Shown: piece after piece, positions 31,165 through 43,310 of the stretch
Layout: every line of letters begins with the position of its first letter
Numbering within the stretch: position 1 is the stretch's first letter
DNA from: Vesta saturnalis
Taxonomy: Eukaryota; Arthropoda; Insecta; Coleoptera; Lampyridae
Direction of reading: 5' to 3'
NCBI GenBank assembly: GCA_036346205.1
Contig: JARFJB010000825.1
Coordinates: forward strand, 31,001-95,000
DNA length: 64,000 nt
Program-made: the position numbers and the translations under genes
The notes under the pieces: model-generated
Told to the model about the DNA's origin: nothing
Seen by the model: the letters and a program-made list of their open reading frames with translations, nothing else
The model's database searches: none

Positions 31165-32085
31165 AGCGCCATATACTTATTCACAATAATGCGAATTCAA
31201 GAAAAAAATCGTTCAGAGATGTATCTTGACTTTTCTGACAATAATGCTACTAAATTCTTTGCTTGCCTTACGTTGAGTTTCCTGACAATAATTAAAACAT
31301 TAGAATGTATTTACAAGTCTCATGTTGTATTACTCGCAAAACTCAAATCTGATAAAAAGAATTGGCCGTCTAGTGGTAAGCTACGCCGTGTTATGTGAAT
31401 GAGATCGGATTGGATGAGGTTAAGTGTTTGCATCACAGTGGGACATGTAAACAACAAATCTACTCAAATTAGAACTAACGAGCTTTGCGCAAGGATGGTT
31501 CACCCTCTTAATTTGCTAAATGGGAAGGAACCACCAAGAAAACCCAGTTTATTAATAAATACGTAAATGAACAAGTTCATTAATAAATCAAAGAACAAAA
31601 AAAAAACAAAGGGTTCAATATGTAACAAAACACCATTACGTAACATAAAAAATAAAAAGCAGTTTAGCTAAACATAAACACAAAGAAAATAAATTGGAAG
31701 CACAATTGTGTCATAAATAAATCAGAATAAAAATTATAATACCAAACAAGTGGTCCTTATACAACCAATCATTTCGGTCTCTAAATTAACACTAACCTAA
31801 ATGAAATAATAATGCAGGTTAAGGTACACATGAAATATAAACAGTAAAATTAGTCAGGTAAGGTAATTGCAATGCAGTTAACTATGCTTAAACAAGGACA
31901 AAAAAATAGGCAAGGGGTTTACACATGCACAATTGTATAGCGACTAAAAGCACAAACATACATACGTAAAATTACAATAAATTACATATATAAAGAAATC
32001 AGTTCGTAGATAAACAATTGAAATAAGCTGGAAAAAAATCATTACAACAAAGCCTTGCAAGGGTATGGTGTAATTAAATCATATT
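31165..32085 (+). repeat. DR-B dispersed repeat, uninterrupted copy
   Basis: This ~0.9-kb sequence matches, in reverse complement, 60985-60574 followed by 53868-53690, i.e. both flanks of the 6.7-kb DD41D composite. Landmarks are ACTCGCAAAACTCAAATCTG and TAGTGGTAAGCTACGC near 31340-31390, ACAAGTTCATTAATAAAT at the insertion point near 31570, CCTTATACAACCAATCATTT near 31755, and AAAGCCTTGCAAGG near 32050. It has no convincing ORF. Confidence 0.8.
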
Positions 32086-32789
32086 TTTGCTTTTTTTTGT
32101 TAGTATGCTCATGCTTCTGTGTTAGTAATTACTTATTATTTGCTTATATATGTCAATCGGGTACTTTGAGGACATTTGTATATCATATATACTTTCATAT
32201 ACACGATTAGGGACATAAATTAGAAGGTACCCAAGTTCAATATTATATCATTTTGGTTTAGTTTTATCTATAAAATTATTAAGTTACTGAAATTATTAAT
32301 AATCAACCTAAGTAGTAAATAGGTAATTTTGCATTTTTGTTGATAAATCTAATTACATATATTAAATTATCCTAAGTAACCAACCTAATGGTATGTAAAA
32401 ATCATTAACGTATATTGTTTTCAATTAAACTCACTTTGTTGTAATAATATCTGCTAATTAATTAATTGGAAAATCTTTTCCAGTATTTTCGTTATACCTA
32501 CCAAATTTTCTGATATTTAGGATGTACCATCATTCTTGCCTTTTGTTTCTTATTATTCTATTTGCCTGTAATTAATATATTAATTGTTAATTGGAAAATA
32601 TCAGTAAAGGTCTGAGTTTTTATTTTTCCGGTTATTCCGTCAGTGCATACTGAATTGTCCTGTTTTTTTTGTCGTACTCATTTTTTCTATGCTTTAATTA
32701 ACGTTTTTATTTTCAATACTTCCTGTTCCAGTCTGTAATTATGTATTTGTTTAATAGTCTATGTGTGAAAATGTTCAGTAAGGTACTGA
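32086..32789. other. Unassigned; fragment of LINE-flank repeat
   Basis: 32095-32150, reverse-complemented, resembles 6385-6430 (AATAAGTAAATACTAAC and AGCATGAGCATACTAA). CGGGTACTTTGAGGAC at about 32158 resembles the hairpin-bearing sequence at 41258-41350. No gene. Confidence 0.45.
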
Positions 32790-33490
<701 letters not shown>

Positions 33491-33825
33491 AAGTCTGATA
33501 TGAGGCGTAATTTTGTGGAACAAAATTACTAAATTTAAGTATGAAAATGTAAACTTTTCGAAATGTATATATTTATGTAAAATATATACATAGAAAATAC
33601 ACTTAAAAAACCCAAAAGGTAAGTACTTTAATTATGGCATTTAAGTGTTTCAATATTCGAATAACGATTAGTTTTATAAGAAAATGTGAAGGCATATTGT
33701 TTAAAGATAATTCAATTCTACATAGCTTTCCTTTAAAAAGTATTTTAATACGAAGTCCAAATGCATTAGAACTTAACAAGCTTAGAAATGCTTATATATT
33801 ATGTTAGCATTATATTAACAGTATA
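33491..33825. repeat. Penelope terminus scrap and DR-C-flank repeat
   Basis: 33605-33640 is the inverted outer end of the Penelope 3' region (AAACCCAAAAGGTAAGTACT). 33655-33780 resembles the sequence on either side of the DD82E transposon (14691-14770 joined to 16901 onward) but without the transposon, so it is a paralogous empty site. Confidence 0.5.
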
Positions 33826-34080
33826 TTATCGGTATTTTATAGAAGTAGACGGATTAGGATTTTTTAAGTTAGCATCAATCATGTCTATTTGACATGAAAT
33901 TTTAAACGTCCATCTGACGTAGATTATTTTGTTTTTAAATGTGACCTATTTTCGTTAAAAACTCATTAAGAGGGTTGCATACCTGAGATAAAAAATTACT
34001 ATTAAAATTATTTTATTTCTTTTAATTTCTACTTTGTAGGTTGGAATGTCGTATGTTGTTCCACACCAGATATTTAGGAA
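33826..34080 (+). repeat. DR-A dispersed repeat, copy 4
   Basis: Contains TTTTAAACGTCCATCTGACG and ends GTTCCACACCAGATATTTAG, a near-canonical terminus. Confidence 0.75.
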
Positions 34081-34479
34081 GCACTATTGTTAGTTGGTTT
34101 CCATACCATAAGCATGCTCATTTTTCTATATTGTCCTGTAATTTGACATTTTGATGTCTGTTGGAAATATACATAAGTAAATAAATGGTACAGGATGTTT
34201 AAAAAGGTTTAGTGAAGGAATACAATTTTATCGGTCTCATGTTATCTACATTTTCTTATTTCTGTTATTGATATATGCTTTAATCATCTGTTCTGATCTG
34301 TTTCCCAATATGGAATAACGTCGAATAATTGTTCTACGTTCGGGCAATATTGGAAGAGATTTATTTGCTAAGTGTTTTGCAAATTCCTTGTCTACCACCT
34401 CTTTCTGGAGTAGTCCATCTTTTATCTACACCTTTAAAATAATAATATCATACATAATTATATCATACAAAGTTAAAAG
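34081..34479. other. No gene recognised
   Basis: Downstream side (minus strand) of the tyrosine-recombinase gene; AT-rich. Confidence 0.35.
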
Positions 34480-35834
34480 TATTACCTTTAAGTGAGTTGA
34501 CTTTACTTAAAGTTTGTTCAACTCTCTTCATTTCTCCATCAATTCAAATTTTAAGTTGGGCGGCAGTTCTATGACGTAGTTTGATGCTTTGCAATCGCAT
34601 CTTGGCATGCATCAAGAGATGGCAGTTTCCCACTTCGGAAATTATTCTCTAATATTTGTTTTACAGACTCCTTTTCAACATGGTTCCATGATATACGCTT
34701 TATGTTGCCCATTGGAGACACTGTAAATGGAATATTTTATAAGAATCATTAAAATAATTAAGATATTAAATATACCTGAACGTTTTTGTTTTGTGATTTT
34801 CGGAGTCGTTATAAGGTCTATGGAATTGTTCATATTTTCTGTGTCTATGGTTCTGTTCCTTGCGCAATTCCTAATAAACGCGATATACGTGTAATGTCGC
34901 GTGGGACAATAGGTAATCGATAATCGTCTTTGTGGATTTTTTCCATGTGGCCGAGAAACGTCGCCAAATCGGTTATCTCTCCTTCTTCTAGTTGAAGTTT
35001 TACACACATTGTTGCGATTTGCTTTCGTAGCTCTGTTCCAAAGTGCGTTTGGTAATCCAAAACATACTGATTGTCATCTTCAATGCCTGCTAAATGTCTA
35101 AAGTTTAGAACTACTGTAACGCAATGTAGTAAATCATGACTTGAGAGAACAGGTACCCTCTACCAAGTTTTCCCTAATTTCAAAACGTATGTAACGTTTA
35201 GCAGCTACTTGTACGTCACCTCGTAAAACATTAAACAATTCCATATTAGAAGTCTCTTGGATTCCTTTGTAATTATTAAACTCCTGCAACGTCATTCTTT
35301 CAATTTCGCCAGCCCTGCGACGATTAAATAATTATACAGATATTATGGTGTAGCTGGCTAAGCTTTTCCACACTCGAAACGTAAACCGTTCCTGCAGATC
35401 ACTTACACATTTTTTACGATTCCCGTTTAAAAATGTGAGTAACCTTTTGAATTTTTGATGTCTTCAGTTGCTGGAAGGTTAATTTTATTTAACCTTTTGT
35501 TCTCTGCTTGATTTTCTTGTACGATCTTGTTTATTGACAGAGGGAACTCTTCTTCTAAAAGTAGTAAGTAATCATCTACTTGCTTTTTCAAGTTAGCCTC
35601 CCCTTCTTTAATATATTCAGTTAATAAAATTTTTCGACATTTCTTTAATGATGTCCGTAAACACAATGCAATAGACGGTGATTTATATTTATAAATATTT
35701 GAAACAAACTCTGCAACAGCATTAATGGCAAGAATGGTTACATATAAATCCTTCGGTTGATAAACCATTGTAAGATTGTTAATTTCGGATGAAAGTTTGG
35801 TTATTTCTAACAAAAATCTACCCATTAAACGCAA
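34480..35834 (-). pseudogene. Crypton-like tyrosine recombinase gene, lightly decayed
   Basis: Tyrosine recombinases cut and rejoin DNA through a covalent phosphotyrosine; Crypton-type elements use one to move. The first frame (35834-35427) starts MRLMGRFLLEITKLSSE and has YKSPSIALCLRTSLKKC and a LPATEDIK end. It is followed by RRAGEIERMTLQEF (the first catalytic arginine region), and FRHLAGIEDDNQYVLDYQ. Then come ELRKQIATMC (second arginine) and FLGHMEKIHKDDYRLP (GH and the likely nucleophile tyrosine). A C-terminal KRISWNHVEKESVKQILE and GKLPSLDACQDAI block, typical of animal proteins of this type, ends the protein. Frameshifts near 35400, 35150 and 34600 break it, but all catalytic motifs remain. 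I infer Crypton-like from the architecture; flanking direct repeats were not identified. Confidence 0.65.
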
Positions 35835-38800
35835 TCGCTATTTTTGTTACAAGCGTTTTGCAAAAAAGCAAAAATTTTTAGCACAAAAGAAATCGTCTTT
35901 AATTATATAACTTACTTAAGCCATCATTTCCTGTCCTTTCATAAAAGTAATTAATATAATTTTTTCATTGGATTGTTGGTATTAATGTTTAAAAGTTATA
36001 AACATAGATTGTTTAAATAAGTTTCGCCAAACTAGTTGTCTTGATATAAATAGGATCGAGTTTACGTGTCCATGTGGCATCTAAACAGTACCTTAAGTAG
36101 TCATAAATTACGGGATTAGGTCAATTGCATACCATTGAAATTCCGTTGTTGTTGCTTAACAAATTAAGGATATTTACTAAAACTACGTTTTACAAAAGGG
36201 ACAAAAGGAATGAAGATTTATCACATCGATTAATAAATTGTTAAGTTTGCAATAATACGTATTTTACTATTAAATAACTTTTCCTATAATATATGTAAAT
36301 ATAATTATCCAGTAAAATTCCAAATACCGAATTACTGCACAATAACATTTGTGACGGATGGGATCGATTATACCGAAAAGAATGGTTTTATGTTAGCACA
36401 TGTAAATGCCATATAGTTGGTTATCATTTTTTAATTTTCTATTTTTTTATTTTTAATATTTTCTGTAGTACGGAGATATTGCGCTACTTAAGATATTTTG
36501 GTGTCATTTTATAATATTTGCAAATTAAAGACACTTTGTGTGTAGTATTGTTTTATATACGAATTTAATATGGTATTATAGATTTCTTATCGATAGCCAT
36601 CCTAATTCAATTTAAAGTATCAATTCTAATTAAAATATATGCAACGGTTATGAATTCTTTTGTTGTTAGTCAACCTTTTAAGCGGATTAAGTTTATATTT
36701 ATACTTTTATAAATGAAGATTGTTAAAACCATCACTCTTTGTTAAAAGCCATTTACTGAGCAACATTTTCATCTATTTACTTTATACAAGGGATCTTAGA
36801 AAACAAGTTTTATTTAGAAATTACTTCTAAACGTTATTTACTGTAATAAAAATAAAACTTATTATAAAATTAATAATAATTTTAAAAATAAAACTGTTAG
36901 TTCATATTTAAAACTAACCACAATACGAATTGAATTCGCATTTTACCAAAATTATCATATTATTATATGAAGAAAATCGTGCTTTTTTATTTTAAATGAC
37001 TATTTACTAATCCCACTCACAGAAGATATAAATTCCGCACAAGTAAATATTAAAATCAATAATTGATCAAGATCGTTTTAAATAAAGTTTGTTTAGAGTT
37101 CGTAGAAATTTAACAAACAGTTTTATTTGCCAAAAAATTAAAATTAAAAAAAACGATGCTTTTTTAAAATCTATTTTACTGGTTAAAAAAATTGAATAAA
37201 CTGACATGTATTTTTTAGATAAACAAGAGTTACTTTAAAAACGTGGCAAAACCATTTGACTTAACCAGTACACCTTTTCTTTGGTAGAAGTAGATCTTTG
37301 AAAATTAGAATTAAACATTAGAATTAAACATAATTTGCTTACGAGTCGAAATCGCAATTCCAGTGTTTATCAAAATATTTTTAGCAAATAAAATTACAGA
37401 AGTAGGAAAATTAATTGGTAGTTCACAAGCGTTACGTGCCGGTGGTTTGCAGTTTAGTATAGGAGCAATCGGCACATATCTACTCGTCATTCATCGTCAC
37501 CTCGAGTCAAGACTCGAGGTGTTAAAGCGGCGATAAGTTGTAATTGTATCGGAATATTATTAAAAAATGTTTTCTACACTTGCAAATAAATAATTAAATA
37601 ATTTCACACCATTTTTCCCAAAGAAACATGTAAAATGGTGAAAGTTTCAATTCTTGTATCCCTTTAAATTTATTTTCTTAACATCTCCTTCACATACTGG
37701 TCTGTGAGATCGGGTTGTTGCGGTGACCTTTTTCCACAACAAACTACCTAAGGTTTTTGCTTATTTAACAAAACCATCACCGTAATGTTTACTATCTGTT
37801 GTTTGATATTTGAGAGGATAATCGTTTATGAAAATTTACTTTGGATTTCAGAAAAATGAGCCTATTACTGGTTTACACGTTATTCCGCCATAACAAATTC
37901 ATCGCACTCCAATAATCAAAATCCATCTACTACTTTAATTACAATTTCCGATGCACTGTACATCGTGTTATCTATGGTTCCAAATGTTGTAATGAATCTC
38001 TTAGAAATTACATAAATATCTGTTTGGTAATCGCACTTGTACACGTCTTTGCTCAATGATGAGGAGGTACAACATTTATTTTGTCTTCAATTTCATAACA
38101 GCACATTATCAAGTATTTTTCTGCACCGTTATTTTAAAATGCCAATAACTATACAATACCATATTTTGAATTGTCTTAATTACTTTTGGCGTGGTAATCT
38201 ATTTGGAGCGACATTAAATATCAAACTAGTTTTTCGTATCGTACAAAAAAGCAAAGCCTTTTAAAGCGTTTTTCATCTTTTTCATAATCCTTAACTTTTC
38301 AATATTGCTAATTTAAGAGATATTTGATTTGTAAAGTACGTCTCAGAATATCAGAGAGTAATAAATAATGTTGAAGGCAACAGGTCAGTTGCATACTTAT
38401 TAGAGACATATTCTATAAGGTCGGTGAAATATAAAATCTACAATTTTAGTACACTGAATCCCAACCAAACGTCTATCAGTTGTCTGATCTTCAAGCTTAA
38501 GTCGAATTTTAAAGGGTAGTCTTTTGTTTGCCGTTTACCTGTACCGTATTTATTTAACACAATATTTGGCAGGTGGCATATTTATAACATCTTCGTTTAA
38601 ACTAGCCCGATTTGCTACTGATTTTTGTATGCCACTTCCATACAAAAACGACACTATTTCAGTAATAACATGATTTATTACTGTCTGATTTTCTGGGGAC
38701 ACTTTAATAAATAACGAACTGCTGTAAAAATTTTAATATTACTAAGCGAAAGATAAAAGGTTAAATTTGTTAAGAATCGGTTATACAATGTCACAAAGTT

Positions 38801-39115
38801 GGCAGTATCAAAATTTTCCCACCCTGGTCACGAGCTAAATTAATTTTATTGCATTCTGTCCTTTTACATCCCTAAAGTTTGATATTGTTTACTCTGGTTA
38901 CCTTATTTTTATCCAAAGAAACAAAATTGTGAAGAAATTAATATATTAAAACAATTAATTAACTAGCTTATGGTTTAGTTTGCACTACGCCTGGTTTACC
39001 TCTCCAGAAAAAAGTCAAAAGTAGTGTGATCATCCGGAACTAAAGTAGAAAACCTAGATGTCGATCCGAGAATCACATATCCAGTTGAAAATTAATTAAA
39101 CGGTGCGGAACGAGC
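35835..39115. other. 3.3-kb AT-rich stretch without a gene
   Basis: No coding region or RNA gene recognised. It contains one perfect 11-bp stem with a two-base loop at 37498-37521 (CACCTCGAGTC and its complement). Many poly-A/T and TTAA-rich runs. Confidence 0.4.
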
Positions 39116-39119
39116 TAAT

Positions 39120-40283
39120 GAAAGGCGACGACCTTAAAAATACGGGAATGAGTTTGTGGGACTATGTACTCTGTAAAAAATCAGTATGTAAGAAAGAAAA
39201 CGCGTACATGGCTATGATTGCTGCAAAAATGAGACTGACGAAAAACGGTTATATAAAGTGTACAGGCTAAGAAATAAGGAAGCGAAGGGGGTTCTAATGA
39301 TGAGTAAGAATGAATTAAGGAGAGCAGAAGGTGAGAAAATGCTGAACAATTTTGAAAGAAATAAGAACCTTGTGAATTAGAAATAGAAATCGTTTCCCAA
39401 ATCATGCCGCAGTAGTGGTGCTGAATACTAGGAAAGAAATACTACGGGAATATTTTGAAAAGCTCTTCAGTACCGAGAATAAGTCGAGTGAAGAGTTAAT
39501 TACAGGGAATGTGGAAGGGATAAGGAATAAAACTGAGGATGATATTGAGTTAACTATGTGGCAGAGAAATCTGTGCGAGTGTTGAACGGTGATAAAGCTG
39601 CAGGCGGGATGAAATTACTAGTAAAATGCTGAAATGTGGAGGTGCAAAGCTTGGCAAAACTGAATTATTTAATGGATACCTTGAGTGTGGAAAAGTACCG
39701 AGTGGTTGGAAGAGTGCCAATGAATAAGAATAACGTGAATAAGAGTGACTGCAGTTTGCTGAGAGTATGTTGAAGAATTTAGAAGTTTTAATTGATAGAG
39801 TATGTCCAATTACCCAGAGTAAGATTTGGTATGTGCAAGGTGGCCTACTTTTTGGGAGAAGATGCGTTGATTAGAGCAGGTGACAGAAAAGTTTTTTGTA
39901 AAAGCTGTACTTTGCGTTTGTAGATTTGGAGAAAGCGTATGAATGAGTAAATATACATAAGCCATGGAACACATTCCCCGTTTAGTAAACGGGATACGGG
40001 GAGTATATGACCATACCAGGGCAGATGTCAGGGTGAGGGTACGTGTAAGTATTACTTTAGAATAGAGAAAGGAGTCCGACAAAGCTGCCTGATATCACTA
40101 TGGCTGTTCAAGGTGTTCAAGGATAAATTTGTTAGGCAAGCATGTACTGATGCAAATGGTATAATGGTTAGCGACGTGAATGTAGTGTATAGTCTTATTA
40201 AGTGAGAATGCAGTCTGAATTTCAAACAACGCTGGGAAAATTTGAGGAAGTCTGTGAGAGAATGAACCTACCGGAAGTGAGAC
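39120..40283 (+). pseudogene. RTE-like or related LINE, reverse transcriptase remnant
   Basis: A strongly decayed LINE ORF in the plus direction. Readable blocks across three frames are EEYFEKLFSTENKSSEEL, EKSVRVLNGDKAAGG (the NG.KA.G motif of insect LINE RTs), FVDLEKAYE, RADVRVRV, IEKGVRQSCLISLWLFKVF (the GVRQG..SP motif with substitutions) and TLGKFEEVCERMNL. The catalytic FADD box is missing through deletion around 40190. The family is the one commonly annotated craniofacial development protein-like RT in insects. A DR-A copy interrupts it at 40284. Confidence 0.7.
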
Positions 40284-40500
40284 GTATATCAAAAATATCT
40301 GGTGTGGAACAACACTAAAATGGAATAAAAATTGTAACAATAATTTTTAGGATAATTATGAAATCTCTTTGTAATGTTCCTAACGAAAATAGGCTGCATT
40401 GTAAAAACAACGACAATCTATGTCAGATGGACGTTTAAACCTGCATATTAGATACAGGATAATAGATATCGCGATGCTAACTTGAAAAAAATAGATATTG
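40284..40500 (-). repeat. DR-A dispersed repeat, copy 5, inserted in a LINE
   Basis: Reverse orientation: starts AAATATCTGGTGTGGAACAA and contains GATGGACGTTTAAACCTG, ending GCGATGCTAACTTG. Lies between two parts of the LINE. Confidence 0.75.
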
Positions 40501-41030
40501 AAAAATACCTTTAAAATATACAGTCGTTTCAGAAATATATTACAAAATCAAAAAAACTGCCCCTGATTTTTACGAAAATCTAATAAACTCAAGAAAGGAT
40601 GAAATGAAGCTTAGATACATTTCAAGTACGCACAGATTACGGTTAATCGTTGTAAAATGAGGTAATAAGTCGATTTAGCGATAGTCAAAAATATCGATTG
40701 CACAACCTTCTATAACTACCAGATATATGCGGTTGGAAGGTAAAAAGCACAAGAGAACCATTATGGACTCATATTTCTGAAGAGCGTATGTGGTAAGACA
40801 AGAAGAAAATGAAAAGATAATGGACTGTGGGATGACCAAGACGATGATTGTATGAAATGAATACACTTTGTGAAAGATAAGAAGTTTTATTATCTTGCGA
40901 TAGTTAACAAGGTATGTAAGGATATTAAAACATCGAAACAGGTTGTAAACGAAAAGTAAATAAGAGGTAAAAAGGTATTTCCTACCCGGTTAGAGAGTGG
41001 CATAAGAGTTATGTATGTATGTATGATTTA
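40501..41030 (+). other. 3' part of the interrupted LINE
   Basis: Reads with TTTCCTACCCGGTTAGAGAG, then GTGGCATAAGAGTTATGTAT followed by ATGTATGT units at about 41010-41025. This resembles the 3' ends of insect LINEs of this type, which finish in short ATGT repeats. Coding sequence is not recoverable by eye. Confidence 0.45.
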
Positions 41031-41245
41031 GTAAGTTACTCAAGTAAATGGAATGTTACTTGAATTATATTTATGAAGCAATACTAGTATTGTGTAGCAC
41101 TGCCACACACAGAAACTTAATGAAATGTGTAAAATATAAAGAAATTTAATACAAACTAAATAAATCATTTATTGGTCAAAATAAATTAGTCATATAAACG
41201 TCACCACTGCATGTTACAATGACAACCAAAAATGAAAAAGTATTG
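41031..41245. other. Short spacer
   Basis: No feature recognised. Confidence 0.4.
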
Positions 41246-41257
41246 TCACCGATCGGT

Positions 41258-41297
41258 CACTTTGAGGACGGGATCATTGAGGACCGTCCTCAAAGTG
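41258..41297. repeat. 14-bp perfect hairpin beside a (TA)n tract
   Basis: CACTTTGAGGACGG (41258-41271) and its exact complement (41284-41297) enclose a 12-base loop. The same CACTTTGAGGAC or ACTTCGGGGAC motif recurs, degenerate, at 41306-41320 and 41335-41350. Confidence 0.8.
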
Positions 41298-41355
41298 CCC
41301 ATTCGTCCCCGAAGTGCCTGATGTACAGCTAATACTGTCCCCGAAGTACCCGTTT

Positions 41356-41357
<2 letters not shown>

Positions 41358-41411
<54 letters not shown>
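41358..41411. repeat. (TA)n microsatellite at an inverted LINE 3' end
   Basis: About 27 uninterrupted TA units. On its right is the inverted LINE terminus, mirroring the arrangement at 6339-6384. Confidence 0.95.
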
Positions 41412-41413
<2 letters not shown>

Positions 41414-41725
41414 TATTGTGAACTGTTCAGGAGTCCTTCTCTCTTCAGCTCTAGTCATTCCTTGTTGTTGTGTTGGGTTGTTTGGTGTTATTGTATAGTG
41501 TACAATCATGAGGTGTGGTTATATTTCGGTTAAAAAAAAGAAAAAAAAAGGGTTTGGTTTTAATTGAGTAAAGAGTGTTACTGGGTTAAGTGTGCGTGTT
41601 ATATGTGGTGTGTGGCGTGGTTGGTGTGCTTATCTGCGTTGGCCAGTATCTTGCTATGGTCGTCATCCAATAAACGTGGGGATGCGGAGGGCATAAGGGA
41701 TGATTAAATCATAACAAAGTGACCT
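41412..41725 (-). mobile_element. 3'-end fragment of the jockey/CR1-group LINE, inverted
   Basis: The reverse complement matches 6060-6338 of the 3.2-6.4-kb LINE: CCCTCCGCATCCCC, CTCATGATTGTA followed by ACTATACAATAACA, and AGAAGGACTCCTGAACAGTT, then the TA tract. A 5'-truncated copy, as usual for LINEs. Confidence 0.8.
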
Positions 41726-42045
41726 GCAAGTAATGATCCGAAAGTTTGAGTGGCTACGTTACAAACTCTTGCATCCCTTCCTCAGTTTACACGTTCATCT
41801 ATACATTTCTTTGCATTTACAAACAGTAAGAACGGGTTAGTTTAGCATTAACAATGGAATTCGAGGTGGTTTTAATGTGACCTGGACCCATGTCTCTAAC
41901 CCAGGTATCTTTTACATGCCCACTTCGCGGATTAAAACCGGAATATTTAGCGATACACTTATTTACTCGACCACCTTAATTTTGAAAAAAAAAAGAAGAG
42001 GACAAATTCGCGTTTCTATTTACTAAAATGGACACGATAAAATTA
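41726..42045. other. No gene recognised
   Basis: Unassigned; ends at the Penelope terminus. Confidence 0.35.
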
Positions 42046-42235
42046 TAAAATACTTATCCTTTTTGGGTTTTCTAATGGTGTATGTTAAATTATACAATCT
42101 AAACGTTTCGATAACAATCACAGTTATTTTCGTCAGTAGTAATATTATCTATTAAAATTGTTAGATATGTTGAACAATTTTGTTAACAAAATTGTTTCAA
42201 CATCTCTAAGTATTTTATTATATGTAACAATGGTG
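42046..42235. mobile_element. Penelope 3' ends in inverted (head-to-head) arrangement
   Basis: 42046-42184 matches the Penelope 3' region at 462-600. A perfect 20-bp palindrome centred at 42184/42185 follows, and to its right about 30 bases repeat the same sequence in inverse orientation (compare 2370-2400). A second example of inverted Penelope ends. Confidence 0.65.
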
Positions 42236-42509
42236 AATGTTTACATTTTCAGACACGATAAAATGTTTATAGTCACAACGGTTTACAATGATCAAATAAA
42301 ACAGAACAGTACGACTCAATCGAAACTCCAACTGAAACTAATTGTTCTTTTCTTTCGCGGTCATAATTTCGATTTGAAAATTTTTATTACAATAATAAAA
42401 TTTTCTCGGTCCGCTACCTACAAGGTCTAGGAAAAAACCTAAACATACCAAAAGCTAAAATTAAAAATAAAATTAAGACGTACCATTATGCCTTGTTTTA
42501 ATTATAAGA

Positions 42510-42890
42510 TGCCACAACCTATTTAAACGGAGTGTTCCTTCTTGTCTGTTGAAATTATTAGGATGTTTGTATATCTCAATAGCTTCACGCTGTAAACGAA
42601 CTTAATAATAAGTTTGTCTTGACAATATTGCCATATTATCAAATTGAATGTCATGATTTAAATTGTTTAAGGCGTAGTCAGCTACTGCAGACTTCTCTGG
42701 TTGACCTAATCTACAAAATCTTATATGTTACGTGTTGTACCAAAGCTATTTTTTTGTGGTTCCAATGTATACTTTTCCACACAAACAAGATAACTTATAC
42801 ACTCCGGACGATGATAGTAGGTTTGAAACATCTTTAGGTGACCCAAAATATTCTATAATTTTTCTTGTAAGTTTAATGATATGAATCATT
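42510..42890 (-). pseudogene. Penelope GIY-YIG endonuclease fragment
   Basis: The minus strand reads SSSGVYKLSCLCGKVYIGTT and then, after a frameshift, RLGQPEKSAVADYALNNLN. That is followed by IQFDNMAILSRQTYY and, in a new frame, REAIEIYKHPNNFNRQEG. The GIY-YIG core (GVY ... YIG) and the downstream E of REAIEI are kept. The copy is closely related to 940-1278, where the motif reads YIE and not YIG. Confidence 0.8.
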
Positions 42891-43114
42891 AGGATTTTTT
42901 CAATTAGCTGACTGGTCCTGTGCACGCATACTGTCCCAGGCTGCACCTTCTGATTGGAGACAGGCCACACCCCCCTGGTTTATGATTGGTGGCGGTAATT
43001 TTTGATTTGGCGGCATTTTGGTTTTGGAGACAATTTTTGTTTTGGGGGCCATTTTTTTAAAGGAATTGATTGGAGGCCTTATGCTCTGCGTTCTGATTGG
43101 TTGGTCACGGTTGT
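42891..43114. other. Unassigned, G/T-rich short repeats
   Basis: Contains repeated TTTTGGTTTTGGAGACAATT-like segments. The corresponding open frame on the minus strand is repetitive and not convincing as protein. Confidence 0.35.
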
Positions 43115-43310
43115 TTACTTGTGGCGCCATCTAGTTGTGTATTTTTAAAACTGATGAATGTTTTGTAAAATAGAGGTTGATCGTGGCTCCACCCAGTGGA
43201 CGTAGGTCCCTGTAATTGTTAGGGTGGGAAAACTTGAAATTTGAAGTAATATTCTAATAACGTGGGCCCAATTCCATCTTGTAAGGTAACTATAGGGTTC
43301 CACAACAAGT
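43115..43310 (+). repeat. Satellite-like unit, isolated copy
   Basis: Contains GGCGCCATCTAGT, GTTGATCGTGGCTCCACCCA, and TATTCTAATAACG followed by ACTATAGGGTTCC, the same order as in the array at 44130-44900. Confidence 0.7.

Noticed and set aside
31189..31398. 69-codon frame in DR-B
   Set aside because: The second DR-B copy does not preserve the frame.
40150..40180. tRNA D-arm-like TGGTATAATGGTTAGC
   Set aside because: It lies inside the LINE reverse transcriptase remnant and no anticodon or T arm follows.
42900..43130. 76-codon minus-strand frame rich in K and P
   Set aside because: Built from short imperfect nucleotide repeats, with no recognisable domain and no extension beyond them.
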